Below, in pieces: positions 29,060-37,816 of a stretch of DNA of 64,000 nt; the stretch's first letter is position 1, and each line of letters starts with the position of its first letter. Origin of the DNA: Rhodanobacter fulvus Jip2 (GTDB lineage Bacteria > Pseudomonadota > Gammaproteobacteria > Xanthomonadales > Rhodanobacteraceae). The position numbers were made by a program, and so were the translations under genes. The stretch spans positions 62,001 to 126,000 of the forward strand of contig NZ_AJXU01000007.1 of NCBI RefSeq assembly GCF_000264315.1, in the 5' to 3' direction. The notes beneath the pieces are model-generated. The model searched no databases. It was not told where the DNA came from and saw nothing but the letters and a program-made list of their open reading frames with translations.

Positions 29060-29942
29060 GTTGGGCCCCGCCCTGCAAGCGCTGATCCTGCGCGCCGAAC
29101 AGGCGCTGGATCACCGCCTGCCGCCTGCCGACCAGTCCCCCGCCGACCTGCACCGCGCGATGCGCTACGCCGTGCTCGGCGGCGGCAAACGGCTGCGCCC
29201 GCTGCTGGTGTACGCCACCGCGCAGGCACTGGGCGAAGACGGTCCACAACTCGATGCGGCCGCCTGCGCGGTCGAATTGATCCACGCCTATTCGCTGGTG
29301 CACGACGACCTGCCCGCGATGGACGACGACGCGCTGCGCCGCGGCCGACCTACCTGCCATGTCGTGTTCGGCGAGGCGATGGCGATCCTGGCCGGCGATG
29401 CGCTGCAGGCGCTGGCGTTCGAGATCCTGGCCGAGGACACCACCCGCCAGACCGATCCCGCCACCGGCATGGCCATGCTGCGCACGCTCGGCCGCGCCTG
29501 CGGTGCGGAAGGCATGGCCGGCGGCCAGGCACTGGATCTCGCCGCCGTGGGACAGCCGCTGACGCTGGCCCAGCTCGAACACATGCACGCCTGCAAGACC
29601 GGCGCGCTGATCCGCGCCTCGGTGCGACTCGGTGCGCTGGCCGCGGGTGGCGATGCCGACGTGCTGCAGGCGCTGGATGATTACGCCAACGCCGTGGGTC
29701 TGGCGTTCCAGGTGCGCGACGACATCCTGGACGTGGAGGGCGAGTCCATCGTGATCGGCAAGACCGCCGGCAAGGATGCAGCGGCCGGCAAGCCCACCTT
29801 CCCCTCGATCATCGGCCTCGACGCCTCGCGCGCGCGGCTGGCCGAGCTGACCAACGCTGCACTGGCGGCCATCAGCCCGCTGGGCGAACGCGGCGCCTTG
29901 CTGCGGGAACTTGCCCACTACGCCGCACAGCGCGCCAGCTAG
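29019..29942 (+). CDS. ispA: Farnesyl diphosphate synthase
   Basis: Condenses IPP with DMAPP and GPP to farnesyl-PP, the substrate of uppS in this window. First Asp-rich motif DDLPAMDDD, second [24 protein letters not shown] marks the N-terminal IPP site, and [13 protein letters not shown] and [11 protein letters not shown] are typical. From the ATG at 29019 the product has 307 residues. A TTG at 29043 would give 299 residues, the E. coli length, and a better match to the family start. Either way the start lies inside xseB. A bidirectional terminator follows. Confidence 0.95.
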   Translation: MPPTTPSRLNPNSELGPALQALILRAEQALDHRLPPADQSPADLHRAMRYAVLGGGKRLRPLLVYATAQALGEDGPQLDAAACAVELIHAYSLVHDDLPAMDDDALRRGRPTCHVVFGEAMAILAGDALQALAFEILAEDTTRQTDPATGMAMLRTLGRACGAEGMAGGQALDLAAVGQPLTLAQLEHMHACKTGALIRASVRLGALAAGGDADVLQALDDYANAVGLAFQVRDDILDVEGESIVIGKTAGKDAAAGKPTFPSIIGLDASRARLAELTNAALAAISPLGERGALLRELAHYAAQRAS

Positions 29943-29968
29943 CGCGCGGCGGTCGAACTTCGCACACG

Positions 29969-29996
29969 AAAAAGGCAGCCTCGCGGCTGCCTTTTT
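29969..29996 (+). terminator. Bidirectional Rho-independent terminator after ispA
   Basis: GGCAGCC (29974-29980) and GGCTGCC (29985-29991) enclose a TCGC loop, flanked by AAAAA and TTTTT. It serves ispA and the convergent DUF4870 gene. Confidence 0.92.
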
Positions 29997-30013
29997 CGCT
30001 TGTCCCGCACGAC

Positions 30014-30454
30014 TTACTTGATCAGCCGCAGCGTGAACGGATAACGGTAACGCACGCCCTCGTTCGCCTTGATCGCCGCCAGGATGACGAAAACCAGCCA
30101 GGCGATGCCCAGCAGCGGCAGCAACACGAAACCGATCAGGACGAACATCAGCACGCCGCAGACCAGCGCGGCGATGGCGACGGTGATGTTGAAGTTCAGC
30201 GCTTCCTTACCCTGGTCATCGACGAAGGGCATGCTGTCCTTCTTCACCAGCCAGATGATCAACGGGCCAAGGATGCAGCCCAGCCCCAAAAACTGGCTGG
30301 TGACCAGACCGCCCAGCAAGGCAGCCAGATGCGCAAACATCGCCCACTGGCGCTCCTCCCGCGATGGCAACCCAGAGGGCTCATCGTCGAAAGACGGTGG
30401 CGGTGGCGGCTCGCCTGGCGGCGGCGGAACGACGGACTCGGGTGGAACGCTCAT
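30014..30454 (-). CDS. DUF4870 family membrane protein
   Basis: A 146-residue small membrane protein. After a Pro-rich cytoplasmic N-terminus (about residues 1-30) comes the DUF4870 pattern: WAMFAHLAALLGGL, a helix ending in LGPLIIWLVKKDSMPFVDDQ, GKEALNFNITV and a long hydrophobic stretch with a final short basic tail. Function is unknown for the family. AAGGAG ends six bases before the ATG at 30454, which favours this start over the ATG six bases upstream. It shares a terminator with convergent ispA. Confidence 0.85.
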   Translation of the reverse strand: MSVPPESVVPPPPGEPPPPPSFDDEPSGLPSREERQWAMFAHLAALLGGLVTSQFLGLGCILGPLIIWLVKKDSMPFVDDQGKEALNFNITVAIAALVCGVLMFVLIGFVLLPLLGIAWLVFVILAAIKANEGVRYRYPFTLRLIK

Positions 30455-30598
30455 GCGCATCTCCTTCGGTCAAGTACGTGCGTTGGGAACCTGCCGGCGA
30501 ATGCCGGTTGCGTGGATGCTAGCAAGCCTTGCCCGCTTTGCCGAGTGAACTTGCGGCATAGCCCTCCGCCCCGCGCAACCCGGCCTCGCCGCGCTCTT

Positions 30599-30650
30599 GC
30601 TCCCTCCCCTGCTCGCAGGGAAGGGCTGGGGAGGGGTCGCTTTTGATCTT
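30599..30650. repeat. CTCCCCTGC repeat, copy 3 (half element)
   Basis: One unit, gctccctcccctgctcgcagggaagggctggggagggg, followed by tcgcttttgatctt, which resembles the inner part of the other copies. No inverted partner is found nearby. It lies between the divergent-facing 3' end of pmbA and the DUF4870 start. Confidence 0.7.
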
Positions 30651-30701
30651 GTCTCCGCCCTTTCGCCAACCCCACTTCCCGGGCGGTCAGCTTTGCGGCC
30701 C

Positions 30702-32081
30702 CTACTCTCCCGCCACCGTCATCCGCTCCACCAGGATCGAGCCGGTGAGGATGTGCGAGCGCGGATCCACATCCGTGCCCACCGCCACGATGCCGGCGAA
30801 CATGTCGCGCAGGTTGGCGGCGATGGTGACCTCCTCCACCGGATAGGCGATCACGCCGTTCTCCACCCAGAAACCCGCTGCGCCGCGCGAATAGTCGCCG
30901 GTGATGGTGGACACACCCTGGCCCATCACCTCGGTCACCAGCAGGCCGGTACCCAGGCGCTGCAGCATGCTGGCGAAATCGTGGCGCGACTGGTCGGCGC
31001 TGCCCGCATCCACCACCAGGTTGTGGACGCCGCCGGCATTGCCGGTGGAGGCCAACCCCAGCTTGCGTGCCGAATAGCTGCCCAGCACATAGCGCGCCAG
31101 CACGCCGCCTTCGACCAGCGCGCTGTCGCGCGTGGCCACACCTTCGGCGTCGAAATTGGCCGAACCCTGGCCGCGCGGCAGTCGCGGCCGCTCGTTGATA
31201 TTGAGCCAGGCCGGCATCACCGGCTTGCCCACGTGATCGAGCAGGAAACTGGCCCGGCGATACAGCGCGCCGCCACTCACCGCACTCAGCAGGTGGCCGA
31301 TCAGCCCGCGCGCCAGCTCCGGCGCGAACAGCACCGGGCATTGCCGCGTGGACAGGCTGCGCGCGCCCATCCGCGCCAGCGTGCGCTCGGCGGCCTTGTC
31401 GCCCAGCGCCCTGGCGCTGATGAAATCGCCGGCCGCGCGTACGCTGTCGTACCAGTAGTCGCGCTGCATGCCGTCGTCGTCGCCGGCAATCAGCGACAGC
31501 GACAACGAATGCCGCGTGCCGCGTTCGCGGCCCACGAAACCATGCGAGTTGGCGTACACCGAAAGCCCCTGCCCGGCCTGCACGCCGGCGCCGTCGGAGT
31601 TGGTGATGCCTGCATGGGCGCGGCCGGCTTCCTCGATCTCGATGCCCAGCGCGATCGCCTGCGCGGTGTCGATGTCCCACGGATGCCAGGTGTCCAGGTC
31701 AGGAAAGCTATCGGCCATGCGCGCGGGATCGGCCAGGCCGGCGGCGGGATCCTCCTCGGTATAGCGGGCGATGGCGCAGGCCTGGTCCAGCGTGGCCTGC
31801 AGCGAATCGGGATGCAGGTCGGCGGTGCTGGCCGAACCCTTGCGCTGGCCGAAATACACGGTCAGCCCGAAGCCGCGGTCGCGCGTGTGCTCCACCGTTT
31901 CCACCTCACCCAGGCGCACGTTCACGCTGAGGCCGGTATCGATGCTGGCGGCCACCTCAGCCTGGCTGGCACCGGCGGCGCGGGCGCGACGGATCACGTC
32001 CTCGGCCAGTTCGGCCAAGCGGTCCAGATCCTGCTGGCTGCTGTCGCGGGTGCTGCGATCCTGGCTGGTAACTTCGCTCAC
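30702..32081 (-). CDS. pmbA: Metalloprotease PmbA/TldE
   Basis: TldD/TldE form a heterodimeric metalloprotease that matures microcin B17 and degrades CcdA; TldE (PmbA) is the subunit without the metal site. I chose the GTG at 32081 (459 residues; E. coli 450), which has CAGGAAA upstream; longer reading adds sequence foreign to the family. Landmarks are VNVRLGEVETVEHTRDRG, FGQRKGSASTADLHPDS, VMPAWLNINERPRLPRGQGS, STGNAGGVHNLVV and TGDYSRGAAGFWVENG. yjgA is divergent beyond a small gene, as in E. coli. tldD is not in the window. Confidence 0.95.
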   Translation of the reverse strand: MSEVTSQDRSTRDSSQQDLDRLAELAEDVIRRARAAGASQAEVAASIDTGLSVNVRLGEVETVEHTRDRGFGLTVYFGQRKGSASTADLHPDSLQATLDQACAIARYTEEDPAAGLADPARMADSFPDLDTWHPWDIDTAQAIALGIEIEEAGRAHAGITNSDGAGVQAGQGLSVYANSHGFVGRERGTRHSLSLSLIAGDDDGMQRDYWYDSVRAAGDFISARALGDKAAERTLARMGARSLSTRQCPVLFAPELARGLIGHLLSAVSGGALYRRASFLLDHVGKPVMPAWLNINERPRLPRGQGSANFDAEGVATRDSALVEGGVLARYVLGSYSARKLGLASTGNAGGVHNLVVDAGSADQSRHDFASMLQRLGTGLLVTEVMGQGVSTITGDYSRGAAGFWVENGVIAYPVEEVTIAANLRDMFAGIVAVGTDVDPRSHILTGSILVERMTVAGE

Positions 32082-32197
32082 ATCGGTTTCCTGCAAATTG
32101 AAGAGGGTAGAATGCACGGTTCGCAACCGTTCGACTGCCCGACATGGGGTCGACGCGGCCAAATGAAAAGCGCGCCAGCCGAAAGCAGGAAACCGCC

Positions 32198-32416
32198 ATG
32201 ACCGTGGTCGCCGGCGTCTACCGCCACTACAAGGGCCAGCCGTATCGCGTGCTGGGCACCGCCCGCCACAGCGAGACAATGGAGCCGCTGGTCGTCTACC
32301 AGGCGCTCTACGGCGAGCGCGGCCTGTGGGTACGACCGGCCGCGATGTTCAGCGAAATCATCGAGGTGGACGGTGCGCCGGTGGCGCGCTTCACCCTCGA
32401 ACAGGCCGACGCCTGA
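32198..32416 (+). CDS. DUF1653 domain protein
   Basis: A 72-residue protein from the ATG at 32198, preceded by GCAGGA. It matches DUF1653: GVYRHYKGQPYRVLGTARHS, ETMEPLVVYQALYGERGLWV and RPAAMFSEIIEVDG. The fold is thought to be SH3-like, and no function is established. It is divergent from pmbA (116 bp apart) and 19 bp ahead of yjgA, so it is probably co-transcribed with yjgA. Confidence 0.85.
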   Translation: MTVVAGVYRHYKGQPYRVLGTARHSETMEPLVVYQALYGERGLWVRPAAMFSEIIEVDGAPVARFTLEQADA

Positions 32417-32435
32417 CCCATTACAGGATGACACC

Positions 32436-33002
32436 GTGAGCCCCAGCCGCAGCCGCAACCAGACCGAACTGTCCGACGAGGACTACGGCCCCAGCCGCAC
32501 CCAGCAGCGCCGCGAGGCGCTGGCCACGTTGACCCTGGCCCGGCAGCTGGTGGAGCTGCCGCCCACCCGGCTGGCCAAGCTGCAGTTGCCCGATGACGTG
32601 CGCGACGAGGTGGCCACCACGCGCCGCATCACCGCCCACATCGCGCACAAGCGGCAGCTGGCCTACCTGGCCAAGATCATGCGTCGGCATGGCGACGAGG
32701 CGTTCGAGTCGGTGCGCGCCGAACTGGGCGAAAACCGCGATCGCCAACGCCAGGAAAAAGCCGCCATGCACCGGCTGGAAGCGCTGCGCGAGCAGTTGCT
32801 GGGCGAGGACGAAAACGCCCTGTCGGCGCTGATCACGCAGCATCCGGGCCTGGACAGGCAGCACCTGCGCTCGCTGATTCGCCGGGCCCGCAGCGAGCGC
32901 GACGGCAACAAGCCGCCGCGCGCCTACCGCGAGATTTTCCAGTTGCTGAAGGAATTGACCGCTGACGGTGATGGCGACCCGGCGTCGGAGGAAGCGGTGT
33001 AG
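32436..33002 (+). CDS. yjgA: Ribosome-associated protein YjgA (DUF615, DarP)
   Basis: A late 50S assembly-associated protein in E. coli (DarP). The GTG at 32436 gives 188 residues (E. coli 183) and has CAGGATG upstream. Conserved parts are SRTQQRREALATLTLARQLV, LPPTRLAKLQLPDDVRDEV, RRHGDEAFESVRAELGE and HLRSLIRRARSERDGNKPPR. yjgA near pmbA is a conserved pairing. The gene ends 20 bp before a REP pair. Confidence 0.93.
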   Translation: MSPSRSRNQTELSDEDYGPSRTQQRREALATLTLARQLVELPPTRLAKLQLPDDVRDEVATTRRITAHIAHKRQLAYLAKIMRRHGDEAFESVRAELGENRDRQRQEKAAMHRLEALREQLLGEDENALSALITQHPGLDRQHLRSLIRRARSERDGNKPPRAYREIFQLLKELTADGDGDPASEEAV

Positions 33003-33022
33003 AACCGCTTTTTTCTTTCATT

Positions 33023-33096
33023 GCGGGAGCGGGTTCAGCCGCGACGCTTTTGCTCCAGACCAAAGCAAGAGCATCGCGGCTGAAGCCGCTCCCACA
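33023..33096. repeat. REP-type inverted pair, copy 3
   Basis: Left arm gcgggagcgggttcagccgcg has one G-G mismatch in the inner stem; the right arm ggctgaagccgctcccaca is intact. It lies between the convergent genes yjgA and the Nudix-ThiE gene. Confidence 0.88.
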
Positions 33097-33116
33097 GAAC
33101 CCTTCCCCAGCGGCTG

Positions 33117-34064
33117 CTACCGATTCGCGGTATCCAGCCAGAAGCCGCCGATACCCGCCACGCCCTGCGCCCCCGCCGCGCACGCTTCCTGCGACATCAA
33201 CGGATCCATGCCACCCAGCGCATAAACCGGCAATGCCGCCGCTTCAGCCAGCGTGTGAAACGCCGGCCAACCCAGCGGCGCGGCAGCCGGATGGCTGGCG
33301 GTCGTGGCGACCGGTGACAAGGTGGCGAAATCCGCCCCCAATGCCACGGCGCGGGCCAGCTCTTCCGCATCATGGCAACTGGCCGCGATCAACTGACGCC
33401 ATGGCAATGGGCGCTCCGCCAGGGGAATCAATTGCGCCGCTTTCAGATGCACGCCGATGCCCAGCGCACGTGCGCCACCGACATCCTCATTCAACAACAG
33501 TCGGGCGCCGTGCCGTTCGGCAAGCGGCAACAAATCCACCGCCAGTTCACGCACCGCAGCGCGCGGCCACAGCGGCAGGCGAAGTTGCAGCAAGCGTTCG
33601 CCGCGCACGATGGCGGCGGCCAGCCGTTCGCGCCAATGATCGCGCTGGGCCAGTGGCACATCGGCCGGGGTGATGGGATACCTTGCGGGCAATCGCAACG
33701 CCTGCAACAGCGGACGATCGGCCGGTGCCAGGTGCGCCGGGTCGACATCGGCCGGCAATTGCCAGCGCAGCGCCTGGCCTTCCAGTGATCGCGGTTCGCC
33801 GCGCCAGCGGGTGACGCGCCAGGCATCGAGCAACAGCTCGTGGTGGTTGTAACGCCAGGGAATGCGGATCAGCGGCGCGGCCTGTTCCACGGCCACGCCC
33901 AGCTCCTCGTCGAGTTCGCGCACCAGCGCCGCCAGCGGCGTCTCGCCCGCTTCGAGCTTGCCTCCGGGAAATTCCCAGGCGCCGGCCAAGTGCTTGCCCG
34001 GCGGGCGCTGGGCCAGCAGCAAGCGGCCATCGGCGTCGATCAGCGCGGCCGCGACCACGTGCAC
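33117..34064 (-). CDS. Nudix hydrolase (MutT-like) fused to ThiE-like (thiamine phosphate synthase) domain
   Basis: About 315 residues from a GTG at 34064. The N-terminal half is MutT-like: LLLAQRPPGKHLAGAWEFPG precedes a complete Nudix box GGKLEAGETPLAALVRELDE plus ELG, suggesting hydrolysis of 8-oxo-dGTP. The C-terminal half (about 130-315) resembles the TMP-TENI fold of ThiE. This fusion is widespread in gammaproteobacteria, often labelled 'Nudix family hydrolase'; the role of the ThiE part is unclear. The start is uncertain because the reading frame opens inside folA; the folA stop lies only 15 bp upstream of this GTG. Confidence 0.88.
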   Translation of the reverse strand: MHVVAAALIDADGRLLLAQRPPGKHLAGAWEFPGGKLEAGETPLAALVRELDEELGVAVEQAAPLIRIPWRYNHHELLLDAWRVTRWRGEPRSLEGQALRWQLPADVDPAHLAPADRPLLQALRLPARYPITPADVPLAQRDHWRERLAAAIVRGERLLQLRLPLWPRAAVRELAVDLLPLAERHGARLLLNEDVGGARALGIGVHLKAAQLIPLAERPLPWRQLIAASCHDAEELARAVALGADFATLSPVATTASHPAAAPLGWPAFHTLAEAAALPVYALGGMDPLMSQEACAAGAQGVAGIGGFWLDTANR

Positions 34065-34078
34065 GACGGCGACCCGGC

Positions 34079-34564
34079 TCAGCTGTTGCGCAGGTATTCG
34101 ACCATGTCGAAGGCGTAGGCATGCTCCGCATCCGCCGCGTGGTGCACGCGCGACACCTCGGTCCACTCGCTGAAATGCACGCCGGGGAAGAACGCGTCGG
34201 CGCCATCGATGGCGGCGCCGACCCAGGTGAGATACATGCGGCGTGCCTTGGGCATCGCCTCGGAAAAGACCTGGCCGCCGCCGATCACCATCAACCCGGT
34301 GCCGCAAAGCGCTTGCGCCTCTTCCACCGAGCGCACGGTGATCTGGCCGGGAAACGGTGCCTCGTGCTTGCGCGACAACACCAGGTTGGTGCGATCCGGC
34401 AGGGTGCGGCCGATCGATACGGCCGTGTTGTAACCCATCAGCACATGCTTGCCCACGGTCAGCTGCTTGAACCAGCGCAGGTCGTCCGGCAGATGCCAGG
34501 GCAACTGGCCGTTGCGGCCAATGGCAAAGTTCTCGTCGAGTGCCGCAATCAGCGATATGGCCAT
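34079..34564 (-). CDS. folA: Dihydrofolate reductase
   Basis: Reduces dihydrofolate to tetrahydrofolate with NADPH, regenerating the cofactor consumed by ThyA. The 161-residue protein starts MAISLIAALDENFAIGRNGQ, followed by LPWHLPDDLRWFKQLTVGKH with the catalytic Asp, MGYNTAVSIGRTLPDRTN and LMVIGGGQVF, all typical of chromosomal FolA. thyA lies 122 bp upstream on the same strand, the normal thyA-folA pairing. Confidence 0.97.
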   Translation of the reverse strand: MAISLIAALDENFAIGRNGQLPWHLPDDLRWFKQLTVGKHVLMGYNTAVSIGRTLPDRTNLVLSRKHEAPFPGQITVRSVEEAQALCGTGLMVIGGGQVFSEAMPKARRMYLTWVGAAIDGADAFFPGVHFSEWTEVSRVHHAADAEHAYAFDMVEYLRNS

Positions 34565-34686
34565 GAAGAAACTCCAGGATGCAAAAGTTTGGTGATCGGG
34601 CAGGAGCCTGCGGCAGGCACGGTGCTTGGCATCACCATTCTAGCGATGAACACGGTCGCGGTGATGCCACGCGCCTCGTCGAACCG

Positions 34687-35481
34687 CTATACCGCCACCG
34701 GCGCCTTGATCGCCGGATGCGATGCGTAATCCTCGATGACGATGTCCTCGTAACGGAACGTGCCCAGCTCGCGCACGGCCGGGTTCAATGCCAGCCGCGG
34801 CAGCGCCAGCGGCTCTCGCGTCAGCTGCAGGCGCGCCTGCTCGACATGGTTGTTGTACAGGTGCGCATCGCCTAGCGTATGGATGAAATCGCCCACCTGC
34901 AGGCCGCACACCTGCGCCACCATGTGGGTGAGCAAGGCGTAGCTGGCGATGTTGAACGGCACGCCCAGGAAGATGTCGCCCGAGCGCTGGTACAGCTGGC
35001 AGCTGAGCTTGCCGTCGGCCACGTAGAACTGGAACAGCGTGTGGCAAGGCATCAAGGCCATTTTCGGCAGCTCGCCCACGTTCCAGGCGCTGACGATCAG
35101 GCGGCGCGAATCCGGGTTGCGGCGGATCTCGTCGACCACCCAGCGGATCTGGTCCACCGCCTCGCCGTCGGCGGTGGGCCACGCCCGCCACTGCTGGCCG
35201 TAGACCGGCCCCAGATTGCCCTCGGAGTCGGCCCACTCATCCCAGATGCGCACGCCGTGTTCTTTCAGGTAGCCGATATTGGTGTCGCCACGCAGGAACC
35301 AGATCAGCTCGTGCACGATCGATTTCAGGTGCAGCTTCTTGGTGGTGACCAGCGGAAAACCTTCCGCCAGGTCGAACCGCATCTGCCAGCCGAACACGCT
35401 GCGCGTGCCGGTGCCGGTGCGATCACTTTTTTCGGTGCCATGGTCGAGGACGTGGCGGAGCAGGTCGAGATAAGCGCGCAT
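34687..35481 (-). CDS. thyA: Thymidylate synthase
   Basis: Methylates dUMP to dTMP using methylene-THF. The 264-residue protein matches the E. coli length and aligns from the first residue: [20 protein letters not shown] with [14 protein letters not shown]. The catalytic Cys is in [12 protein letters not shown]; the dUMP and folate sites include [33 protein letters not shown] and HLYNNHVEQ. No ribosome-binding site precedes the ATG; instead a -10 box ends six bases before it (see the promoter at 35488), so the mRNA may be leaderless. Confidence 0.97.
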   Translation of the reverse strand: MRAYLDLLRHVLDHGTEKSDRTGTGTRSVFGWQMRFDLAEGFPLVTTKKLHLKSIVHELIWFLRGDTNIGYLKEHGVRIWDEWADSEGNLGPVYGQQWRAWPTADGEAVDQIRWVVDEIRRNPDSRRLIVSAWNVGELPKMALMPCHTLFQFYVADGKLSCQLYQRSGDIFLGVPFNIASYALLTHMVAQVCGLQVGDFIHTLGDAHLYNNHVEQARLQLTREPLALPRLALNPAVRELGTFRYEDIVIEDYASHPAIKAPVAV

Positions 35482-35487
35482 CGGACA

Positions 35488-35516
35488 AGTATAGGTGGCG
35501 GCGCCCTGTACGCGAA
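35488..35516 (-). promoter_or_regulatory. Candidate thyA promoter giving a leaderless mRNA
   Basis: On the minus strand TTCGCG (35516-35511), 17 bp spacing, then TATACT (35493-35488), then TGTCCG and the thyA ATG. Normal initiation 6-8 bases after the -10 would start the transcript at or next to the A of ATG. Confidence 0.5.
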
Positions 35517-35598
35517 CCGTCGGGCCAGCCTCCTTGCCATTCCCGCGTGATCCGAACGGGGCTTAGACTCGGGCTTTTCCAACGACGAGAGCGACGCC

Positions 35599-36615
35599 AT
35601 GGCGCAGTGGTACTTCAGTTACGGCAAGAACACCGAGCGGTTGGGTCCGTTCGACGATACCGCGGCGAAGGCACAGGCCCGGCGCCAGCCCGACGGCTAC
35701 TGCTGGAGCGAGGGTTTTGCCGAATGGAAACCGATCCGCAGCGTAGCTGCGCTGGCCGACGAAGCCACACTGGTGCCACCGCCGATGCCGCCATCGATGA
35801 GCGGCAGCCGCGCGGACGAGATCGACTACCGCATCGTGGGCACCGACATGCAGTTCGTGGAGATCGAGCTCGACCCCGGCGAAAGCGCCATCGCCGAGGC
35901 CGGCGCGCTGATGTACAAGGAGTCGGCGGTGCAGATGGATACCGTGTTCGGCGACGGCGCCAGCAGTGGCCAGTCCGGCGGTGGCCTGATGGACAAGCTG
36001 CTCTCCGCCGGCAAGCGCGTGGTCACCGGCGAAAGCCTGTTCACCACCGTGTTCACCCATCGCGGCCAGGGCAAGGCCAAGGTGGCGTTCGCCGCGCCCT
36101 ACCCCGGCACCGTGATGGCGATGAAGCTGTCCGACCATGGCGGTCGGCTGATCTGCCAGAAGGACGCCTTCCTGGCCGGCGCCCGCGGCGTGCAACTGGG
36201 CATCTTCTTCCAGCGCAAGATCCTCACCGGCCTGTTCGGCGGCGAGGGTTTCATCATGCAGAAGCTCGAAGGCGACGGCTGGGTCTTCGTGCACGCCGGC
36301 GGCACCGTGATGCAGCGCGAACTGGCGGCGGGCGAGCGGCTGGATGTGGATACCGGCTGCGTGGTGGCGTTCCATGACGGCGTCAGCATGGACGTCCATC
36401 CGGTGGGCGGCATCAAGAGCATGCTGTTCGGTGGCGAGGGCATGTTCCTGGCCACGCTGACCGGCCCGGGCACGGTATGGCTGCAGTCGCTGCCGTTCTC
36501 GCGCATGGCCGGCCGCATGTTGGCGGCAGCGCCGCAAGGCGGCGGTCAGCGTCGAGGCGAAGGTTCGATCCTCGGCGGCCTGGGCGACATCCTGGGCGGC
36601 GATCGCAACTTCTGA
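35599..36615 (+). CDS. GYF_2 domain fused to AIM24 family protein (TIGR00266-like)
   Basis: A 338-residue cytosolic protein. Residues 1-60 are a GYF_2-type module (WYFSYGKNTERLGPFDDTAA and YCWSEGFAEWKPIRS). Residues about 75-320 match the AIM24/TIGR00266 family: FVEIELDPGESAIAEAGALM, YKESAVQMDTVFGDG, GESLFTTVFTHRGQGKAKVA and FGGEGMFLATLTGPGTVWLQ. The C-terminus is Gly-rich. AIM24 proteins have no defined bacterial function; GYF modules bind proline-rich peptides, so the fusion suggests a protein partner. The gene is divergent from thyA. Confidence 0.87.
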   Translation: MAQWYFSYGKNTERLGPFDDTAAKAQARRQPDGYCWSEGFAEWKPIRSVAALADEATLVPPPMPPSMSGSRADEIDYRIVGTDMQFVEIELDPGESAIAEAGALMYKESAVQMDTVFGDGASSGQSGGGLMDKLLSAGKRVVTGESLFTTVFTHRGQGKAKVAFAAPYPGTVMAMKLSDHGGRLICQKDAFLAGARGVQLGIFFQRKILTGLFGGEGFIMQKLEGDGWVFVHAGGTVMQRELAAGERLDVDTGCVVAFHDGVSMDVHPVGGIKSMLFGGEGMFLATLTGPGTVWLQSLPFSRMAGRMLAAAPQGGGQRRGEGSILGGLGDILGGDRNF

Positions 36616-36629
36616 CGGCTCTCCCTGAA

Positions 36630-36706
36630 TGTGGGAGCGACTTCAGTCGCGATGCTCTTGCTCTGTGGCTCCAAGGCAGAAGCATCGCGACTGAAGTCGC
36701 TCCCAC
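36630..36706. repeat. REP-type inverted pair, copy 4
   Basis: Both arms carry the A-T version of the inner stem (gcgacttcagtcgc and its inverse), around the spacer gatgctcttgctctgtggctccaaggcagaagcatc. It lies between the convergent GYF-AIM24 gene and lgt. Confidence 0.9.
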
Positions 36707-36719
36707 AATCCGCGGCCCG

Positions 36720-37601
36720 TCAGGCGTTTGCCAGCGGCAGCGTCGGCGCCCGGCGCGACATCGCGATCAGCACCACGCCGATGACGATCAACGGCAGCGA
36801 CTGCATCTGCCCCATCGTCACCCACGACGTACCGAACAGGTAGCCCAACTGCGGATCGGGCACGCGCACGAATTCCACCGCGAAGCGGAAACAACCGTAG
36901 AGCAGCGCAAACAGCCCGGAAACCAGATAACGCGGCCGCGGCTTCAACGACACCAGCCACACGATGACGAACATCACCGCACCTTCCAGCAGCATTTCGT
37001 ACAGCTGCGACGGATGCCGCGGCAAGCCGCCGTATTGCTGCAAGGTGGGCCACAGTGCGGGATGGCTGGTTGCATAGGCCACATCTTCCGCATGCGCGTT
37101 GGGGAAAATCATGGCCCACGACAGCGAGGTGGGCTTGCCCCACAGCTCGCCGTTGATGAAATTGCCCAGCCGGCCCAGGCCCAGGCCGATCGGCACCAGC
37201 GGCGCCACGAAATCGATGGTGTCGAGGAAATGCAGGCTCTGTCGCCGCGACCACCACCAGCCCGCGGCCAGCACGCCCAGCAGACCGCCGTGGAAGCTCA
37301 TGCCGCCGTCCCACACCTTGAACAATGCCAACGGATCGCGCCACATCCAGCCGATGCCGCCCTCGTAATAGAACAGCATGTACCACACGCGCCCGCCCAC
37401 GATCACGCCCATCATGCCGTAGAAAAACAGATCCCCCAGCGCGTCGCGGGTCACCGGCAAACGACCGCGACGGCGGCGGTATTCGCCCAGCACCGCCACG
37501 AAGAAGAACCCGAGCAGATACATCAGCCCATACCAGTGGACCTGGATCGGGCCAAGCTGAAAGGCGACCGGGTCGAACGCGACGATGTGGGGCTGGGACA
37601 T
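36720..37601 (-). CDS. lgt: Prolipoprotein diacylglyceryl transferase
   Basis: Transfers diacylglycerol from phosphatidylglycerol to the lipobox cysteine of prolipoproteins, the first lipoprotein maturation step (LemA in this window is a likely client). The ATG at 37601 gives 293 residues (E. coli 291): [20 protein letters not shown], then [12 protein letters not shown] with the conserved HWYG. The signature [20 protein letters not shown] and the MSFHGGLLG motif with the catalytic His-Gly-Gly are present. Seven transmembrane helices are expected. A longer reading frame to 37661 has no family support. Confidence 0.96.
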   Translation of the reverse strand: MSQPHIVAFDPVAFQLGPIQVHWYGLMYLLGFFFVAVLGEYRRRRGRLPVTRDALGDLFFYGMMGVIVGGRVWYMLFYYEGGIGWMWRDPLALFKVWDGGMSFHGGLLGVLAAGWWWSRRQSLHFLDTIDFVAPLVPIGLGLGRLGNFINGELWGKPTSLSWAMIFPNAHAEDVAYATSHPALWPTLQQYGGLPRHPSQLYEMLLEGAVMFVIVWLVSLKPRPRYLVSGLFALLYGCFRFAVEFVRVPDPQLGYLFGTSWVTMGQMQSLPLIVIGVVLIAMSRRAPTLPLANA

Positions 37602-37661
37602 GGCGGCCAGACTGGCAAACAATTGCCTAGTGTAGCGGGCCGCGAATAGGCGGACACCCAC

Positions 37662-37690
37662 TTACCGGCCCCTTTTACTGTGGCTAGAAT
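37662..37690 (+). promoter_or_regulatory. Candidate promoter of the S9 peptidase gene
   Basis: TTACCG (37662-37667) and TAGAAT (37685-37690) are 17 bp apart, placing transcription start near 37697 and leaving a 120-nt leader. Confidence 0.4.
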
Positions 37691-37816
37691 CCGCCGAAGC
37701 AGACCGGTTCCATCGGGGACTGGGACGGATAGCAGGTTTGCGAGTTACACATTCGACCGGATCGCCACGCCTGTCGCGGCGAAAGCCTTCACACGGAACG
37801 TACCAGGGGAAAACCG

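Noticed and set aside
35527-35533. Perfect AAGGAGG on the minus strand upstream of thyA
   Set aside because: It lies about 46 bases before the thyA ATG and no start codon follows at 5-12 bases, so it is not the thyA ribosome-binding site.
36630-36706. REP pairs as possible CRISPR repeats or small RNA genes
   Set aside because: Copies are single inverted pairs scattered over 50 kb without regular spacers. Each is bounded by gene ends and has no promoter of its own.
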